A stretch of 64,000 nt of DNA from Ophioderma brevispina (taxonomy: Eukaryota; Echinodermata; Ophiuroidea; Amphilepidida; Ophiodermatidae): positions 1-64,000 of the forward strand of contig JAMKCH010001667.1 in NCBI GenBank assembly GCA_023653785.1. The letters run 5' to 3'. The translations under genes were made by a program, and so were the position numbers. Of the stretch, positions 1 to 15,100 are shown one piece after another. How positions within the stretch are numbered: position 1 is the stretch's first letter; each line of letters begins with the position of its first letter. The notes beneath the pieces are model-generated. The model was not told the origin of the DNA and did not search any database. It saw only the letters and a list, made by a program, of their open reading frames with translations.

Positions 1-1670
1 TCTTTGTATTTCAAGAAAAGTCAAGGTTGTTCCTTCTTTGATCACATCTTGTGAATTATTTTATAGTATTTTAAATGAAGAACATTTTGCAAAAATCATT
101 TTAAAAAAATGGTGTTTGACAACAATATTGTCTAGCTATTAGAGCATGCCCAAGGTTGGTGAAATGGCTTTTTTCTCTTCTTCAAATTATGATAATGAAC
201 AAATTAGATAGTTGCCTCTATGATTTGCAAAAATGTTACGGGAACATAACATTGACTTTCATTGGCCTAATACAATTTCATTTCAGTTTCATTTTCACTT
301 GCATTATCTCCTCCAAAATTGGGCTATAGGCGGATAAATTCCACTCCCATAGGAAGGTAACCGTGATCATTACCTGAACAAAATTCCAGCAGTGGCCTAC
401 CACAGGGACTGTATGGATTTTATCTGGGAGTGGGATGGCCCATAGCTTGCTAAGACATGCAAGACAAAACTTCCGACATAAGTTGAGTAACTTTTTTTTT
501 GCTATCTAGAAGCCCAGCCTGTGATGTCATACTCTCTTTCCCCCACCATGTTTGGTGCCTCTGTTATCTTGTGTGACCTTTGGAGATGAACCTGCGGGAT
601 TGACCTGTTTCAAAATTTCTGATAGACTGATTACATAACCTTTGTCTATCGCAACTCTCCTATTTCTACCTCACAAGGTACCCTTTGAATCTCAATACAA
701 CATTCATGACCTATATATCTATCTCTAAATATCGAATCGTCCATGTTTGGTTTTCCCTGGAGCTGCCATGTTTACCCAAGTTCGCCATGTTGATGTGTAC
801 CCTCATTCAGGTAATACCCTTCCCATCGTGTCTCTCGATTGCTCGGGGTTTTTGCATTCAAACTGCTGATAGATGAGATTTAGATTTCATTGAGATTGCA
901 ATAAACGTGGGGGTTGTAAACATAGCTAAACATGTTGTAATGGTAGTTAGATGCGGATTGAATTCCTGTGTTGTTGACAATGAGACCAGTAACGTTATGT
1001 GGGTAGCGTAGTCTAGGGTACGAGGTAGCATTCATGGTGTGTGGCTTAATTACCCATAGTCCTTCGAGTTTTGACCTTTTGTGCTATTTTCTATGTAAAA
1101 TTAGTTATTTCTTGGTGATAAAAAATAGAAAAAGAAGGCCCTACTTAAAACTTCAAGATTGATTTATACTAAGTAATTTTAATTCTGGAAAGAGTTTCTA
1201 TGAATCTCCAACGTTTTATTTTGACGCAAATTTCGTTACCTTTTGTTTCTCGCGTTAAATCGTGATTTATAGACAATTTTCGTTGGGGGCGAGCTCTTTT
1301 GACCTCTTTTTATTTATTTATAAAAAGTATTTATTTTTTGGAAACAAAAAAAAATAGAGATAAAGATACCTCATATATCATTGAACAGTACGTTTAAGCG
1401 ATTTTTTGTATTCATTAATAGCATCATGATCAATTACCTTATTTTGAAGAAATATTGGTGACCTTCCGCCTGAACATACAAGAAGGCTGACTGGACACTT
1501 CGCGCATTATCTATGCACTCGCGTCCTTGTATAATGTTTTTGTACTTGTTTGCTGTGGAGGTCGAATGACAATGACAAAAAACATTTTAGGTCTAAAGTA
1601 AATATACTTACTTAGCTATACTATTAACTCGAAGAAAGCAGGTCTAGTTTACAACCTGCAGTGGCATGCA
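1..1670. other. No gene seen
   Basis: AT-rich DNA with short chance reading frames only (for example 685-876). No splice-bounded coding block or clear repeat structure was recognised. Confidence 0.5.
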
Positions 1671-1671
1671 A

Positions 1672-2345
1672 TTAAAAGGGATGGTGGCCCGATTTTAATT
1701 ATATAAAGATTTATTTTGATAGAATTGACCCCTGTGGGGGGGGTCTCAACACAATGACCATACGGGGATGTGCCACAGACATCGGTTCCATTTTCCACCT
1801 TCTGGTAATCAAGATCCCTTTTTTCAATGCCAATTTTGGTATAGCCAATGGGTCGGGGTTTTTTGCAAAATTTTCCTTCTATGGCCCGATTTTATAAGAT
1901 TTAATTTTATAGAATTGCTTCTCAGGGGGTTCTCCAACAACACATACCATACGGGGTCGTGCCACAGACATCGGTCCCTTTCCAAGCCTTCTGGTATAAT
2001 GTCAATTTTTTTCTATGTCAATTATTTTTGGTAAAGCAATGGGTGTTCTTTTTTCAAAGGTTTCTCAAATTTGTGTTGAAATTAAACGTCAGAATTTCTC
2101 AATCAGAAGCCACAACATTTTCCTAAAAAATTGGTGGGAAATTAGTCAAATTTCTTCAATCCTGAGCAAAAATTTGCTTAAAAAAAAAAAAAAAAAAAAA
2201 AAAAAGGCAAATTTGGGTTAAATTTGGCCCTAAATTTTCCATCGCTGATATAGGATTTGGGTCCCTTTTTTGGGGAAAAAAATCTATACTATGGGTCCTA
2301 CTTCCAGATTCCAGACGCTCGGAGGCACGTCCCTACCCAAACCAA
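1672..2345 (+). repeat. Dispersed repeat family 1, copy a
   Basis: Starts with aaaagggatggtggcccgat and contains two partial tandem units (GTGCCACAGACATCGG at about 1769 and 1961), a 25-base poly-A run near 2180, and an end reading GGAGGCACGTCCCTACCC. The body resembles 13520-13960 and the reverse complement of 61390-61700. Confidence 0.7.
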
Positions 2346-5300
2346 CCCCGGGGAATTGCCTTTAACCGACCCCCACCCAATCCGTAAAGTTTCTCTCGCC
2401 GATACTTTAATCCGGTTTTTGATGTGAGAGTATGTGAGACCCAGAAACCATTTTCCCGTACGTTTTTAGGGCCCAAATACCGCACTTTCACAACAAAAAA
2501 AAAATTAATAAAAAAAAAAAACAAAACCGGGAGGCTCTGAACCAGAGCTAATATTGGTGCAATATGTAGCCTGGAGATCCCAATATGCAAAATCCAAATA
2601 CCGGTGAATCGTAGATGGGCTTGTCAGTAGTGTAATCATGAATGTATACCCGGATCATTATAACAACCAAAAGCTAACGAGACTCTTTTTTTTTAATTAA
2701 TTCTTTGCCACTTCATCAAAATTGACATCATAACAATTCTTCAATTTTGGTTAGGTCTATGCCAAAATCAAGTTGTTAATCTATTGTTAGGCGTTAAGTC
2801 CTCGAAGTTGCATTTCAATTTTATGTCAGTTTCAATGTCACACGCGTGGTATATAGTGGTTGAAGGCATACTCAACATGATTTTTTGCAGAGGCTTTTGC
2901 AGAGGATTTTGATATAAATCCCCCTTTTCAGCATCGTTGTCACCCCCAAAGACCCCCCATTAAAAAAAAAATCACCCAAAGACAACCATACTCTTTGTGA
3001 AAATTTTACCCACTGTCAACCCGAAGGCCCCTATTTTGCTAGGAGAAAATTTTGAAATTTTCACAGCCAAAAACCTTCATTTTTTTTAAAAAAGTTATTT
3101 TACCTGTTTGGCCATTTTTTGAAACTTTTGGCAATTTATCACTCTGAAAGCCCCTATTTTTGGGGCAATTTGGCTGTTGGACCCCAGTTTTGCAGTCCCT
3201 GTCACCCAATGCCCCAGGGGTTGGAAGCGCGAAGCCTTACAACCCATATCCATTTCATAGGGAGTGTCCCCCCAGGATGACAACAATTGTAAACCACCAA
3301 TTTTTGCTATAATCCTTTAATTTCAGTCTAAAAATAGTCTTTCAAATGACTATTTGGTTGAATTTTGCGCGAAGCGCACTAAATTAATTTCACTGTATGA
3401 CAATATGGGTTTAAGGCTTGCCTGGCTTTCAAGCTTGGGCATTCCAGTGATAGAGAATGTGGCAAAAAAGGGTTCTTGGGGGGTGAAAGGCTAGCCCAAA
3501 TGCCCATATACGGGGTGCGTTTTTTGTGAAAATTTGCTAAACTTTTAAAAAGCTTCCTTTGGGTGAAAGTTGGAGCTTGGGGCTTCGCCTGATAGAGAAT
3601 GTGCCAAAACGGGTTATTCGGTGAAGGCAGCCAGATTGCCCCGAATATAAGGGTGTGTTTGCCAATTTTGGATGGAAATGGAGAAAACTTAGAGAAAAAT
3701 ATTATATTTACAATTATAGCAGACTGATCAACCGGTTTAGTGGCCGCTCCCCTTACTCGAAAGCGCGGGCACAACCGTCGTCCACATATTATGTACTTTC
3801 ACAAGACTTTAGTTTGGTTCCTTGATACTTATGGTTAATTACCTTTATACTGAGTCTGTTAGAGAAATACATTAGCCATGGTGCCATTTGGTGTTCATGT
3901 AGAGGTTTGTGAGTGTGGTGTTGTACACCTAAACATTACATTAATCCGGTTTTATTTTAAGACTGGGCCATGCCCTTTTCTTCTAAATGGTCAATTATTA
4001 TATATGATTTACAAGTTTATTTAATTGGATAAAAGTTGGGATGAGTCTTTGTAAAATCTAAACAGATGTGGGAGTGTCAGGGTTGGGATGCGGCAGTGTT
4101 TTTGACCACCACCCAGGAGCAGGTCTCCCTCACAACCTCAAAGATACAGCTATTATTTTTTATTATCTTTTTTTTTTTTTTGGACTTAGAAATTTTCCTC
4201 TAACCTGAAAAACTATGAAAATTATATATTTGAAAGAGGGAGTAGCCAGATTTGAAACCGAGACACTGTGTTATGAGGTAGCTCCTGACAACAAGACCCG
4301 CGAGGATTGGTGTGCCAGATTTGCAATCTTAATCCTTAATTACATTTACCGAATTCCTTACTGCTATTGTGGTCAGCACTCAATTTAATGAATAGCTCCG
4401 CTCTGGCCGGTTGCCACAACCTTATTCTCCAGAGCGTGAGAGTGGTGGTCAAAATCTCACACTTGAGGTTGGGAAGGGGCTATTGCAGATAAATATTGGC
4501 ACACTTAGAATTGCTGCAATTTTCATTTTTTTTATTGTTGATTTTTCAGTTTTTGACAGCAACAAAAGAGTGTAAGTGGGCTGAAGCATATACTAACACA
4601 GCAAAGCTAATTTCTCATGTAGGTATGCACTTGGGTTTTTGGACAAACCTTTTCATGACCTTGTCTCATGAGCTGTTAAAACATCTGGGCATATGATTTT
4701 AATAATGATTAGTCTATTGTGTATTTAGAGTTGATATTAGCGACTCAAACACATAATATCAAAACTGGTGTTGAACCCAGATATCTTGCTGCATATATTT
4801 ATGCTATTTTTAGCATTACATATCAAAAGTGTTGGACCACCAGTAAATTTCATCGCATTAGACCATCAAATTGATCTTTGATTTTTAAAAAGAAATGTTT
4901 TTTAATTTCTTATTGCAATGTGTGTTGTGAAGATTATGTTTCAGGCATGCGCTTGTGTTCAGATTGAATGTTAATTCCTATAGTGCTTTTGTCCCCTGTC
5001 GGCTCATAGTAAATAATAGGCCTGATGGTATTCTGACATGTTGTAAGAGGCGGACTAAAAGGGATGACTCGTCTAATTTTCCAACATGGTATGGTTGTTA
5101 GCGAAAATTTTGAAATTGCCTTAGGCACAATCTAAAATGGGATATTTACTCGTAAGGACTAATTCTCAGTGTATCCCTTGTAATTTGTTTTACTCTAAAA
5201 CTTATGTTTTCTATGTAGGAGGACTAAGCAAGGTTACCATATCTGGAAATAAAAGAAGGCCATCCAAGAGGCCTGCAATAGCTTTACACAAATATTTCTT

Positions 5301-5905
5301 CCATATCCATATCCAGGGCTTGATCACTCACGATGGAGGAACCCCTTCCTAGAATGTTCTTCCACAAGTCTCTATCTTTGGCCATTCTTGCCAAGTTGGC
5401 CCAAAGTTGTTTTGTCATTTCGTCTTCATCTGGGTTTTTGGACGTCCTGGCTTTTTTTTATTAACTATTACACTTATCTTGAGTATTTTATAAAGATTAA
5501 GAGTAGTTTGTAAGTTAATGTAAAAACCAAAGTGTATTTGTTTGCATAGAATAGTGTTAGATTGTCCAAGTAATGCCATTGGAAATGTCTGTAAATATGA
5601 GTTTCATGATATGAAATTGAAAAAGAAATGGGTTGGTTTGGTTAATAGTTTAAACTAGTTATTAAGACCCCCAAGTTGGTCCTTTGGTGCCACACACCTA
5701 CCCAAACGAAGTTGAGTGCCCCCCACCAAAAAAAGTGGCAACATATACCTTTGTTGGTTCTTTTTTTTGTGTGTGTGTGTTCTTCCATTTAGCTGTTCAG
5801 GGTGTTGTTATGTGAAAATTGGTATTTGTCATTATTACTTTGTTTTATTTCTGATTAAGGACATTATTTTATTTTTTGATCCTTAACCAAAAGATTAATT
5901 CTTAG
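2346..5905. other. Repeat-like DNA, no exon identified
   Basis: Contains degenerate runs with gcgcgaagcgc and 'gggcaaa...' phrases (about 3000-3230 and 3400-3700) that recur near 7060-7320, a (GT)n run near 5771, and chance frames. The first membrane-segment exon of the OCA2-like gene should lie here or before the window but I could not find it. Confidence 0.4.
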
Positions 5906-6155
5906 GGATCAACATGAGCGATGTCAATACAGCTAGATACGAATGATACGAGTGACAGTCGCTGGTAACTTAGTTGACGATCATGACGATGTCTCATAGA
6001 TAATGTGACAGTACTGCTGGTACCGTAAGAAAACTCCAATGACCATGAGGGGTAGTGGATAGTTTTACAGACCTATACGAGAAGATGAGAAAACAGTGGA
6101 CTTGGATGCTGCAGTACAGCTAGAAACTCACTTTAAAATTCACACCTTTGGATCG
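5906..6155 (+). CDS. OCA2: OCA2-like exon, luminal domain (probable)
   Basis: Follows an acceptor (attaattcttag) and ends before gtaag. Readable blocks in changing frames are [46 protein letters not shown] and [20 protein letters not shown], ending HTFGS in phase 0. They lie in the right order for the weakly conserved luminal loop after the first membrane segment of P protein. At least three frame breaks or stops must be crossed, so the 5' part is uncertain; a shorter exon starting after ttttacag at 6071 is an alternative. Confidence 0.5.
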
Positions 6156-9100
6156 GTAAGAATCTACTTTTAGAACCACTTAAATGGGGGGTATGCTTTT
6201 AAAATTTCCATATTCAGGTTAATTTTTAGCTTTTTAGTGATTCAGCAATCTGTTATGCGAAAGAGTTTGCGAAAAGAGTGTTGCTATTAGAATATTGAAA
6301 TAAAAAAGGCGCTTTTTGTTTGCCCTGAAAATATATGTGCACCCCCTTCTCCCCCCCCCCCCCCCGAACAAAAGCGGTTATGCCACTGATAATATGAAGT
6401 CTTGAACTTACGGAAAGTACATAACAATAAAGCCAAAAAACAACACAGTTTTGAATCTGATCCCCCTGGCAATCGCACCTAAAGTTTCCACTGACCACAA
6501 GAATCCCAGTGGGGTCACATTTTATTCAAGGGTATTTTTCCCAGCTCGGTTCGCGAATATTTTATTCCACGAAATTCAAAAATAGGTGGTTTTCAGAGGA
6601 GATGTCATCTAAGTGAAAAAACGGTATATTTCAAGAACAACAACATTTTTTAGCTTGAATTTTCATGTTTTCCCTTGGTTTTTCCCCCCAAGTGGTAGGA
6701 GAGTAGGCCACTGTGATTGTGAATTACAAATTCACTACACTTACTGCCAAATTCAACAGCTTTGCTCCTGTGCCTTTGCTAACTGTAGGCTCTATGTTGG
6801 TATAAATAATTATACTTCGGGTGATTTAAATTCAATTATATTTAATTTTTTTTTTTTTTTTTTTTTGATATATTGAAAAATGTTACATCTGCATTGCACT
6901 CGTTTTACATGCGATTTTCTTGGTAGGTTGTGCCCTGCTGACCAGGAAGCTATAAAGTGCAGGTACATGACATAATACTATAACTTTAATTTCTTCCAGG
7001 TGTGTTCAATTTTGTTGTGAGGTAGTAATTGTATCATCATATAAAAGTGACTGGCAGACATTGGCGCCACAAGACATATTGTTCTGGGGCGGACAATGTG
7101 AATTTGGGGCAGGGGGGCAAAATATCAAGAATTTGGAGATTTTTAACCAATTTTGGCCCAAAATCGCTGAGTTTTCCCAAGAAATTGCCTGAATTTTGAG
7201 TCCAAAATCATGAGTTTTGCCCCCAAATCCGTATTTTCTTTCGGCCGGGGGGGGGCAAACTGGGGGCAAGAAAAAAATTTAGGGGGCCAAATGCCCCCCT
7301 TTGCGCGCCACTGCTGGCAAAAATCATCAGTGTTCATGCAAGATTCAATGCAGGCAATGTAAGATGGACAGTTTAAATCTAAAATTGTCCTTGTTTATTC
7401 ACAAATAGGGCATTTAAAAAAAAACTGCCTGGGGGTATTTTGCGAAAAGCGAAATTTTGTCCTTGTTTTCCACGAAATGGTGGTAAATTTTCAAAAAACA
7501 GTCTTGAAAGGACATGCGAAATGGGGGTCTTTATGAATCAAGTTTCGGAACAAGCATGCGTTAGTCCTTTCTATTACAGGGTGGACCCCACTGTGGGCAG
7601 GAACGTGAGTGCATGGATTACTTGCAGTGAAATGAGCAAAAACTATTTGTATAAAGTTTTTAAACTTGGTGTAACTTTTACCTGATAGCAAGAGGGCCCG
7701 GATTCGAGACGGTAGTTTTTCCAAATGCATACCATTTATTTTCAAGTCTCTATATTATTTTTTTTTTAAATTAAAAACGAAAGCTCTAGGTCTAAAGTTA
7801 GACTGGTCTAAGTGTAAGTTGTCCCACCAGAAACGGGAACAATTCCTTTACACTGAAGTGAGGTTTTGTGTATTTATTTTGAAATGGAATTTTAATCTTC
7901 AAATGTGCTAGTTATTTAATGAACCCAAAAGTGTGAAGGAATACAATTTTGGACAAAACCTAATTTTGACTTAAACTCCAGGTATAACTTTAAACCTCAT
8001 CTAACATTTTGGGCATCGAACCTAGTTGTCCCACCATTTCAGTTTAACAATATTATAGTTCAAATACTGAAGAAAGTAAAAATTGATTTTGCATAAATAA
8101 TTATTTGTAATTTTTTCACAAGTTCAAGATATATATTTTTTAAATTACCCAAGTAGTATATTGGCAGGTCTACAACCATATGATAACTCTATACATTAAT
8201 TCATTTTAGCATTTCTGTGTGATTTAGAAGATCACTGGGAAATAGAAGATCACTGTGAAAAAATTACTGTATAAGTTTGAACTGTTTAGGCTATATAGTA
8301 TTTTCAAACTTCCTGCTTCTGGCAGCTTCCACAAAAAATTCAATATATATCTTGTGTGTAGATGTATTGTAAAGAAGCTCGAAATTGTGAATTTAAAATC
8401 TACTGTACTGGCTGTAATTGGCAAAGTGCAACAATTATTGTGTAGTAATCATGTAGAAATCATTAGATGGGAATAATATTATTCATATAATATTTTTGGG
8501 GGACTATGGAAATATGGAATAAACATGGTATAACTATGTGCTTATAATCTTTTTTGAATACAGTTAAGAGAATGAGGATGAGCGATTTCATCTTGGTGTA
8601 GAATGACCACAGTTACTCTGCTTCAGGGTAGCTAGGCCATCTAGGAATGCCTATGTCAGCGGATGACTCAGTCATATTTGCTGCCTTGATAATGGGGGAG
8701 TCTTAGGTCATTGGTTTTGAGTTGAGACTGAGCTGATCGTTTTCAGGACTAAAAGATAGGGAATTTTGTGTTTCCTATCCAATATCATGTCGTAAAGGGG
8801 GTGGCAATGCCCTTTCGTGTTGAGTGGTGTGAATACGCTACAGAATCAAAATATTGGACTTGCACAGCCACAACCATGATATGCTTCACGATTTGAGCTT
8901 CAGGTGATAGTTTTTATTATTATAAATATATTGTGTATAGATTCTTATTTTGTAACAAGTTAAAACAGAGTTACATGACATGGAATATAGTTTAACCATT
9001 ATTTGGTTTAGAACCATCCCAGGTGAATAGAAGTATGGAAGTATGCCCTATGCATTGCTGTTTTAATTTGGGTAAAGCATCTCTCTGATATAGATATATT

Positions 9101-12100
9101 GGAGTGATCGCCACACACTTGTATAAAAGGGGGTACTTGTGAAAACAACAATCAACATTCAGTTGTTGCTGGCGACCATTTATGCTACAAATGTGAGCAA
9201 ACTTGGACATTAATTTGCATATTTTTTATGCAGATGACATGCAATGGACCAAGATTGATTTATGAATATTGCGAATCATTCAGCATACTTAGGGGATTTT
9301 AGTGACAAATTGAGGTCTTGAGTTACATTGGCTATCATCTTTTGAAAGACGGAACACCCCACTTTAGCTAACAAGAAATTACCATTTCATGTTGACCCAC
9401 CCAAGCGGTAGTACTCTAGAGTTAAATTCAAACATGTTAATTTTATTTAACCGCTTGTACACAGGTCTGTGGACCAGCTATGATAGGCTCTTTCGCAGTC
9501 CTAGCAACACTGACTGCATTCAACGATAAGGCCGTCATTGGAGCATGTGATGGGATGGTTGGGATTACGAGACACTAGCACTACTGTGGGGCATGGTACG
9601 TATAGACGGCAATAAGTTCTTTACATGGTGCTGTGCAAGGCACTTTGCACAACAGATGGACGTGCCGTTTTGCGGGCATGCAATGCGTACTTGCCACATG
9701 TAAACAGAAAATTATGACATGCGAATAAAGAAGAAAACCACTGCTTTGATAAATGGTACTTCCCAGGTAAAAAAAAAATCCCCCACACTGTTGTAAATGT
9801 CAATAGCTTATGCCCAGTGCCCATATGTTTAAAAGTCACCAAATAAGCTCATGCAAGAAGGGCATCTGCGCATTGGTGAGTGGTTGTGGACCCAAATTAT
9901 TGTAAAAATAAGGATATGATTGTAATTGTCAATCGAAATGGGCTCAAGTATTGCTGGGGCTTAGTATTAAAGGTGCGATGAGAGATGTCTATTATTGACC
10001 CACGCGTAAACATGAGTCGCGTCAAAACCACGAAGCCCAGTAGATTGAATTATGCCAATATAATTTTTTTTTTTTAATATTTGCATTTTTTTGTTGTTAG
10101 TTTTTAATTTTTAGGACTGCGGAATCTGCTACAAATCATATGGGGTATATGTTAACTGTGGGCGGATAATGTGAGATCCCAGGGATTGAAGTACAAATAT
10201 GTTAGTTTTACCACAATAAATGGTTTCTGACATCCTGGGAACTATAAAAAACAACAAGGAAGCAATTGTTATAAGTGTGGTTACCTATATCAAGGAAATA
10301 CAGGCTGTTTAAAAAGAAACAAATGTATGTGTCATAAAAGAAACTATTTGAACTGCCTTGGAAACAGAAACCATATATGTTGTACAAAGCCTGAAGGGAC
10401 CAATGTTGATGCAGGGAGTTTTGAATTCCTAAAGTTCAGTAGACGAACGGAAATTCTTACAAAAGGCAATAAACAATAATTGTATAATAGAGTTCAAATT
10501 AATGGCATTGTTTAATGTGAAGTGTCAAAGGTTGCATCAAAAGAAGGAAGGAAATTAAGAAGATATTACCATTATATTTTAGCTAAGAGCTGTAACTGTC
10601 AAAAGTCTGATAGCTCTTGAATTTCATGGAGCAACATGTGTAACAATGCAGTTGGGTTGTGTCTTGGAGGTTACGTGCATCGGAAAATCTGCTTGGTTTG
10701 CAAGTAGCTGCTTTTACTTTCAGGCATTTTAAGAAGTTTCAAAAATGTGATGATGGCAGTTTGTAATCAAATTCTTTGGCTACCAAGTCCCAGTAATGAA
10801 AAAATTTTTATTGAATGCATAAGGGCTACAAAAATCAAAAACTTGGCCTAAAACAAAAATTGCTTGGTTGTGTGCTAGTAACTGATCAAAATTTTGATTA
10901 ACTGGACAAAAGAAAATTAAAATTCAAGTCACAATAAATTGTACGCTTGAAAAAAAAAAAAAAAAAACAGAAAAAGGGTGACTCTCTAGATTTACACTTA
11001 TCACATTTTAGTAATGTATTTTGCAATTAATACCCTGTTGTCAGTAATAATGCTACTTCTCCGTAAATGTCCCCTCAATTTTTTACCAAATGTTCAAAAA
11101 TACCAAAAATCGTGACATACATACTAAAATGTATACCTGAAATTAGGCAAATCATGATTTCGAAATTGGTTGGAGATTTACTGGCCTGAATTTGCAACTG
11201 TATGCAAAACTCACCTACAGTGCGATTAAAATGTACTTGGACCAGGAGAACGCATACCTCATGTAAGCGCAACAAGCTCCTTCGGGGTTGGCGCATTCTT
11301 CGACCCATTGCGCGTCGTGTAACGAGGTGCGATGTTCACACTGGATCACGCAGTCCACGCTTGCGTGTGTTCGATTCTGTCCAACAAATTATTAATCAGA
11401 CTGTAAGTATGTTGTCTGTTGTTGATGTGCTTAACCTTGTCAAACATGTTACCTTTTTGTGGGGGAGGCACAGGTCGTGCTATACAGTGCCTGGCTATGG
11501 TTTGTAGGTAGGAATTATGGTCTGAACAAATGACCTATGATCAACACCCGGGGCCTGACAAAAAACGGTAGTATCCATGTCTATAATTTAGTGTCATCAT
11601 GAATATCCCCATAGTTTCAAAAAGAAAACCAACCCAAAAAGTGATCACTCAACTCTGCTCTAGAAAAGATGTTGAGTTAATAACTAACTGTTCACAAAGG
11701 AAATGGGATATACATGATCACATGCAGAAAGTTGCAATTACAAAGCCACAGATGCTGTTGACAATTTCATTAGGGATGCCTGGCCCAAGCAGTCATTGAA
11801 AAATGCATCGTAACTCTAAATTGTAGTCTTTAAGTGGTCATTTTAAATGGTAGTAAAATGCCAGAAATGTTGCGAGTAACTGGAAAATGACTGCAATGAT
11901 TTACAAGCAAAATCATCTAAAGTAGTTTCTGCCAGCATTTTAACTACGTTTTTAATTTTATTAATTTTCTCTGTACCTTGTTTATGTAATTGTGAATGCC
12001 TGAGGTTTGATAACGGCACATTCCAAGACTAGAATCAGAGATTAGCCAAATTGGCAAGGGCAACCAACCGAAAAAGCCATTCATTTTCATCATCGTCCGT

Positions 12101-15100
12101 CGATATCGCCATTCGTCGACAACTCATCATCGACATCATCAACATCATCCAGAAGCTGATGTGACAAAAAAAAAGTTCTATAATTTGTCCAAAACTTGAC
12201 AAAATTTGGAGGATTTGCATGATGAGATGTCTGACCCCAAGCAAGTTTAATGAAGCAACAAAGTCTGCAATATGTTAATTTGTTGATCATGCTGTTAAAT
12301 ATCACAGCTTAAGAAAACAAGAATGTACGAATGTATAATAGACTATTTGCATGGCATCTGTTTGTAACAACACTGCATCATTCTGGCTAATTTGTTTTAA
12401 TGAATCTGTAAGTTTTATTACGTGTATTTAGACATACCCTTTGAAATTAATACATCAGTGCATGTTTGCTAAGTTTGGAATTTTGCATCATCAGTTCACT
12501 TCAGTTAACTCAAAGTGTCCAATTGCCAGCCTGTGGGCCTTTGCAGCCTCTAAGAGCTGCATGTGGCCCGCGAGGATACTTCCCTCCCCCAAAAAATATG
12601 TAAATACGTGCAATGAGGATAATTTCAAATAGTGAATATTTGAGTCCAACAAAACCTTTATTAGAAAGATTCAATGCACTCAACATCTTCGATACGTATA
12701 AAAAAGAAGTAGTACTTTTATGTTAAATAAAAGAAAATATGTTACCCCAGTCTTTTGATAATATCTTCACCATTCATCGGGAAAAATCACAATTAGAATA
12801 ACCCCGAAACAGAGAAGATTACCGTAAAATACCCAAGCAAAAAATGAAAGCCATCTTCAGCACTGGTCCGAAGGTGTGGAATGACCATGCCAAATTACCA
12901 AAAGCTTAAATCCCTAGGCCAATTTCAGACAGCCCTTAAATCTCAATATTATGTTAATTTTTTTGGGGGGGTCACCTATATTGGACACGTTTGCAAATTG
13001 TGTTATAATTCCATATACATTGTATGACTGTGTGTTTAAAGCTAATTACTGCATATAATGTCAGGTGATTTCATGTGTAATGCTTCCTTGTGATTCTAAT
13101 GTTGCCTGTTTAATGTTCGTGTGACGTGGAGAGTGAGTGTATGTTAATTAATGAGCAATTATGTTTAACTTTGAATGTTATTTGTGAATATTTCTTATTT
13201 AGTTCTTGTATAACTTAATTTAAGGGGGATCAACGTTTTCAGGCAGTTTTTGCTTTCAGGTGCTCCTCCTCCATCTAAATGTTTTATATAAGTTGTTTTT
13301 ATGTTGCTCTTTTTGGTGTTTTTTATCTGATGAAATAATAGACTATAACTAAATAGCTCAAAATAAAATATATCATACAAAGAACAAAGAATTACATCCA
13401 CATAACACATACAACACACTCACACGCCCCAAACCCCCAACCACCACCCTCCACCCATCCCCCCACCACCTCCCCCCACCACACACACATACCACAGCCC
13501 ACAAGCACACTATATGTGTGCTGCAATATGGGACCAGTATCAGCCTTCTGGTATATAAAGAGACCCCTTTTTCATGCCATTTTGATGTAGAATTGGTCGC
13601 TTTTTTAAAATTTTTTGTTAGTTGAATTATTTGTTCAATTTCTTAATCTCACTGAACTGACAAAATTGAATGGAAAATTAGTCCAACTTTCTCAATCTAT
13701 AAAACCAAATTTTCTAAAGATTTGTGGAAAATTAGTCAAATTATTTGGCATGAGAAATGCATTCAACATCCTCATCTAAAATTTGCACTTACCATCCTCA
13801 TTCAATTTACTAAAAGTCAATATTTTCTTGGAAACGGCAAATTTGTGTTAATGTGAGCCCAAAATCTGCATCGTGGTGTAGCTATTGTCCTTTTCTTTGG
13901 TCAAAATTGGGGTATAATATGGGTCCTACTTCCAAACTCTTGTAGGTAATTTCCCAAATCAAACTTGAGAACCCACAATTTTTTGCTTGCGGTCCACAGT
14001 AGTTTTGATTCACCAATGTAGCAACTGAATACAAAAAAAGGTAAAGACGTTGGGCGCCGTGACACTTAGCGCCTGTAATCTTTTGCTCCCTTACCCCTCA
14101 ATATGGCTTATTGCCAAAATACGTTCGCGCATATCAACAAAACGTTACCTGGTCCCTCCTGATGTATTAACCTCGCCGTATAGAGTTTCGTGTTCACCGT
14201 TTGTAAACATGACAGTACCCCGAACCTCTCAATTGCAAGACTCGGCTATTATATAGCGCCCTCGATTGAACCAAGGTCCATCCCAGTTAAGGGGTTCGTA
14301 CAGCTGAATGTTTCATAATGTATGTATTTTGTTTCAAATGCGCCTATTTCAGTTATTTCAAGGTCTAATTTGGTATGTTTAGTATCAAAATTTAGCTCCT
14401 TTAATGCTCTTATATTTATTGAATCTTTTTGTGTAGGGAATGCAGAATGGGTTATATTTGCTAAAGCACTTGTAGTCTACAATTCGGGTCCCTTCAATTG
14501 AAATCCCCTGGTTTTTGTAAAATAACTTAATTCCCCGTATATCTTATATTATAGTAATTCAGAACTTCCACAGCTTTCATAAAACCAATTCACGGTTAAA
14601 GTCTAAATTGGTCTTCAAGATTATCGCCTATGTTATGTTATCTCCGAGTTTACCTGGAACTTTTTAGTGCTGTGTCCAACCCCCCCTTAAAATCTAACCG
14701 AGTCGTTATAACGCGCCCAGCGGCCCCCTGTAAATCAAGGCCCAGGGACCACCATTCGTCCACAAGTGTCATCTCCTTATTTTAATCCTCCTTGGTAAGA
14801 CACGCCTGGTTTTAATTTGAAATGAAATGGCCGCCCCCCCTGGGGGATAGCTTAAAATTGAACGTTGACACTAACCATTTTCAAATTGTTGTTTATATAG
14901 ATGACAATTGTGGCCATTTCATCGAGATGGTTTCTTTGACTGGTGTGCTCTGAGTCATACAAGATAGCCAAGGGTCGCATGTGGGTTCTCATCACTATAC
15001 TCTGCCTTTTCTCTGGCATTGGAGGTCAGCGTTTCTAGATAATGTCACTACAATATTGCTGTTGACTCCGTTTACGATAAGGTATGTGTAGAAATAATGC

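Noticed and set aside
4496..4696. Hydrophobic + frame as the missing OCA2 first membrane segment
   Set aside because: No similarity beyond hydrophobicity, and no donor in phase with the exon at 5906.
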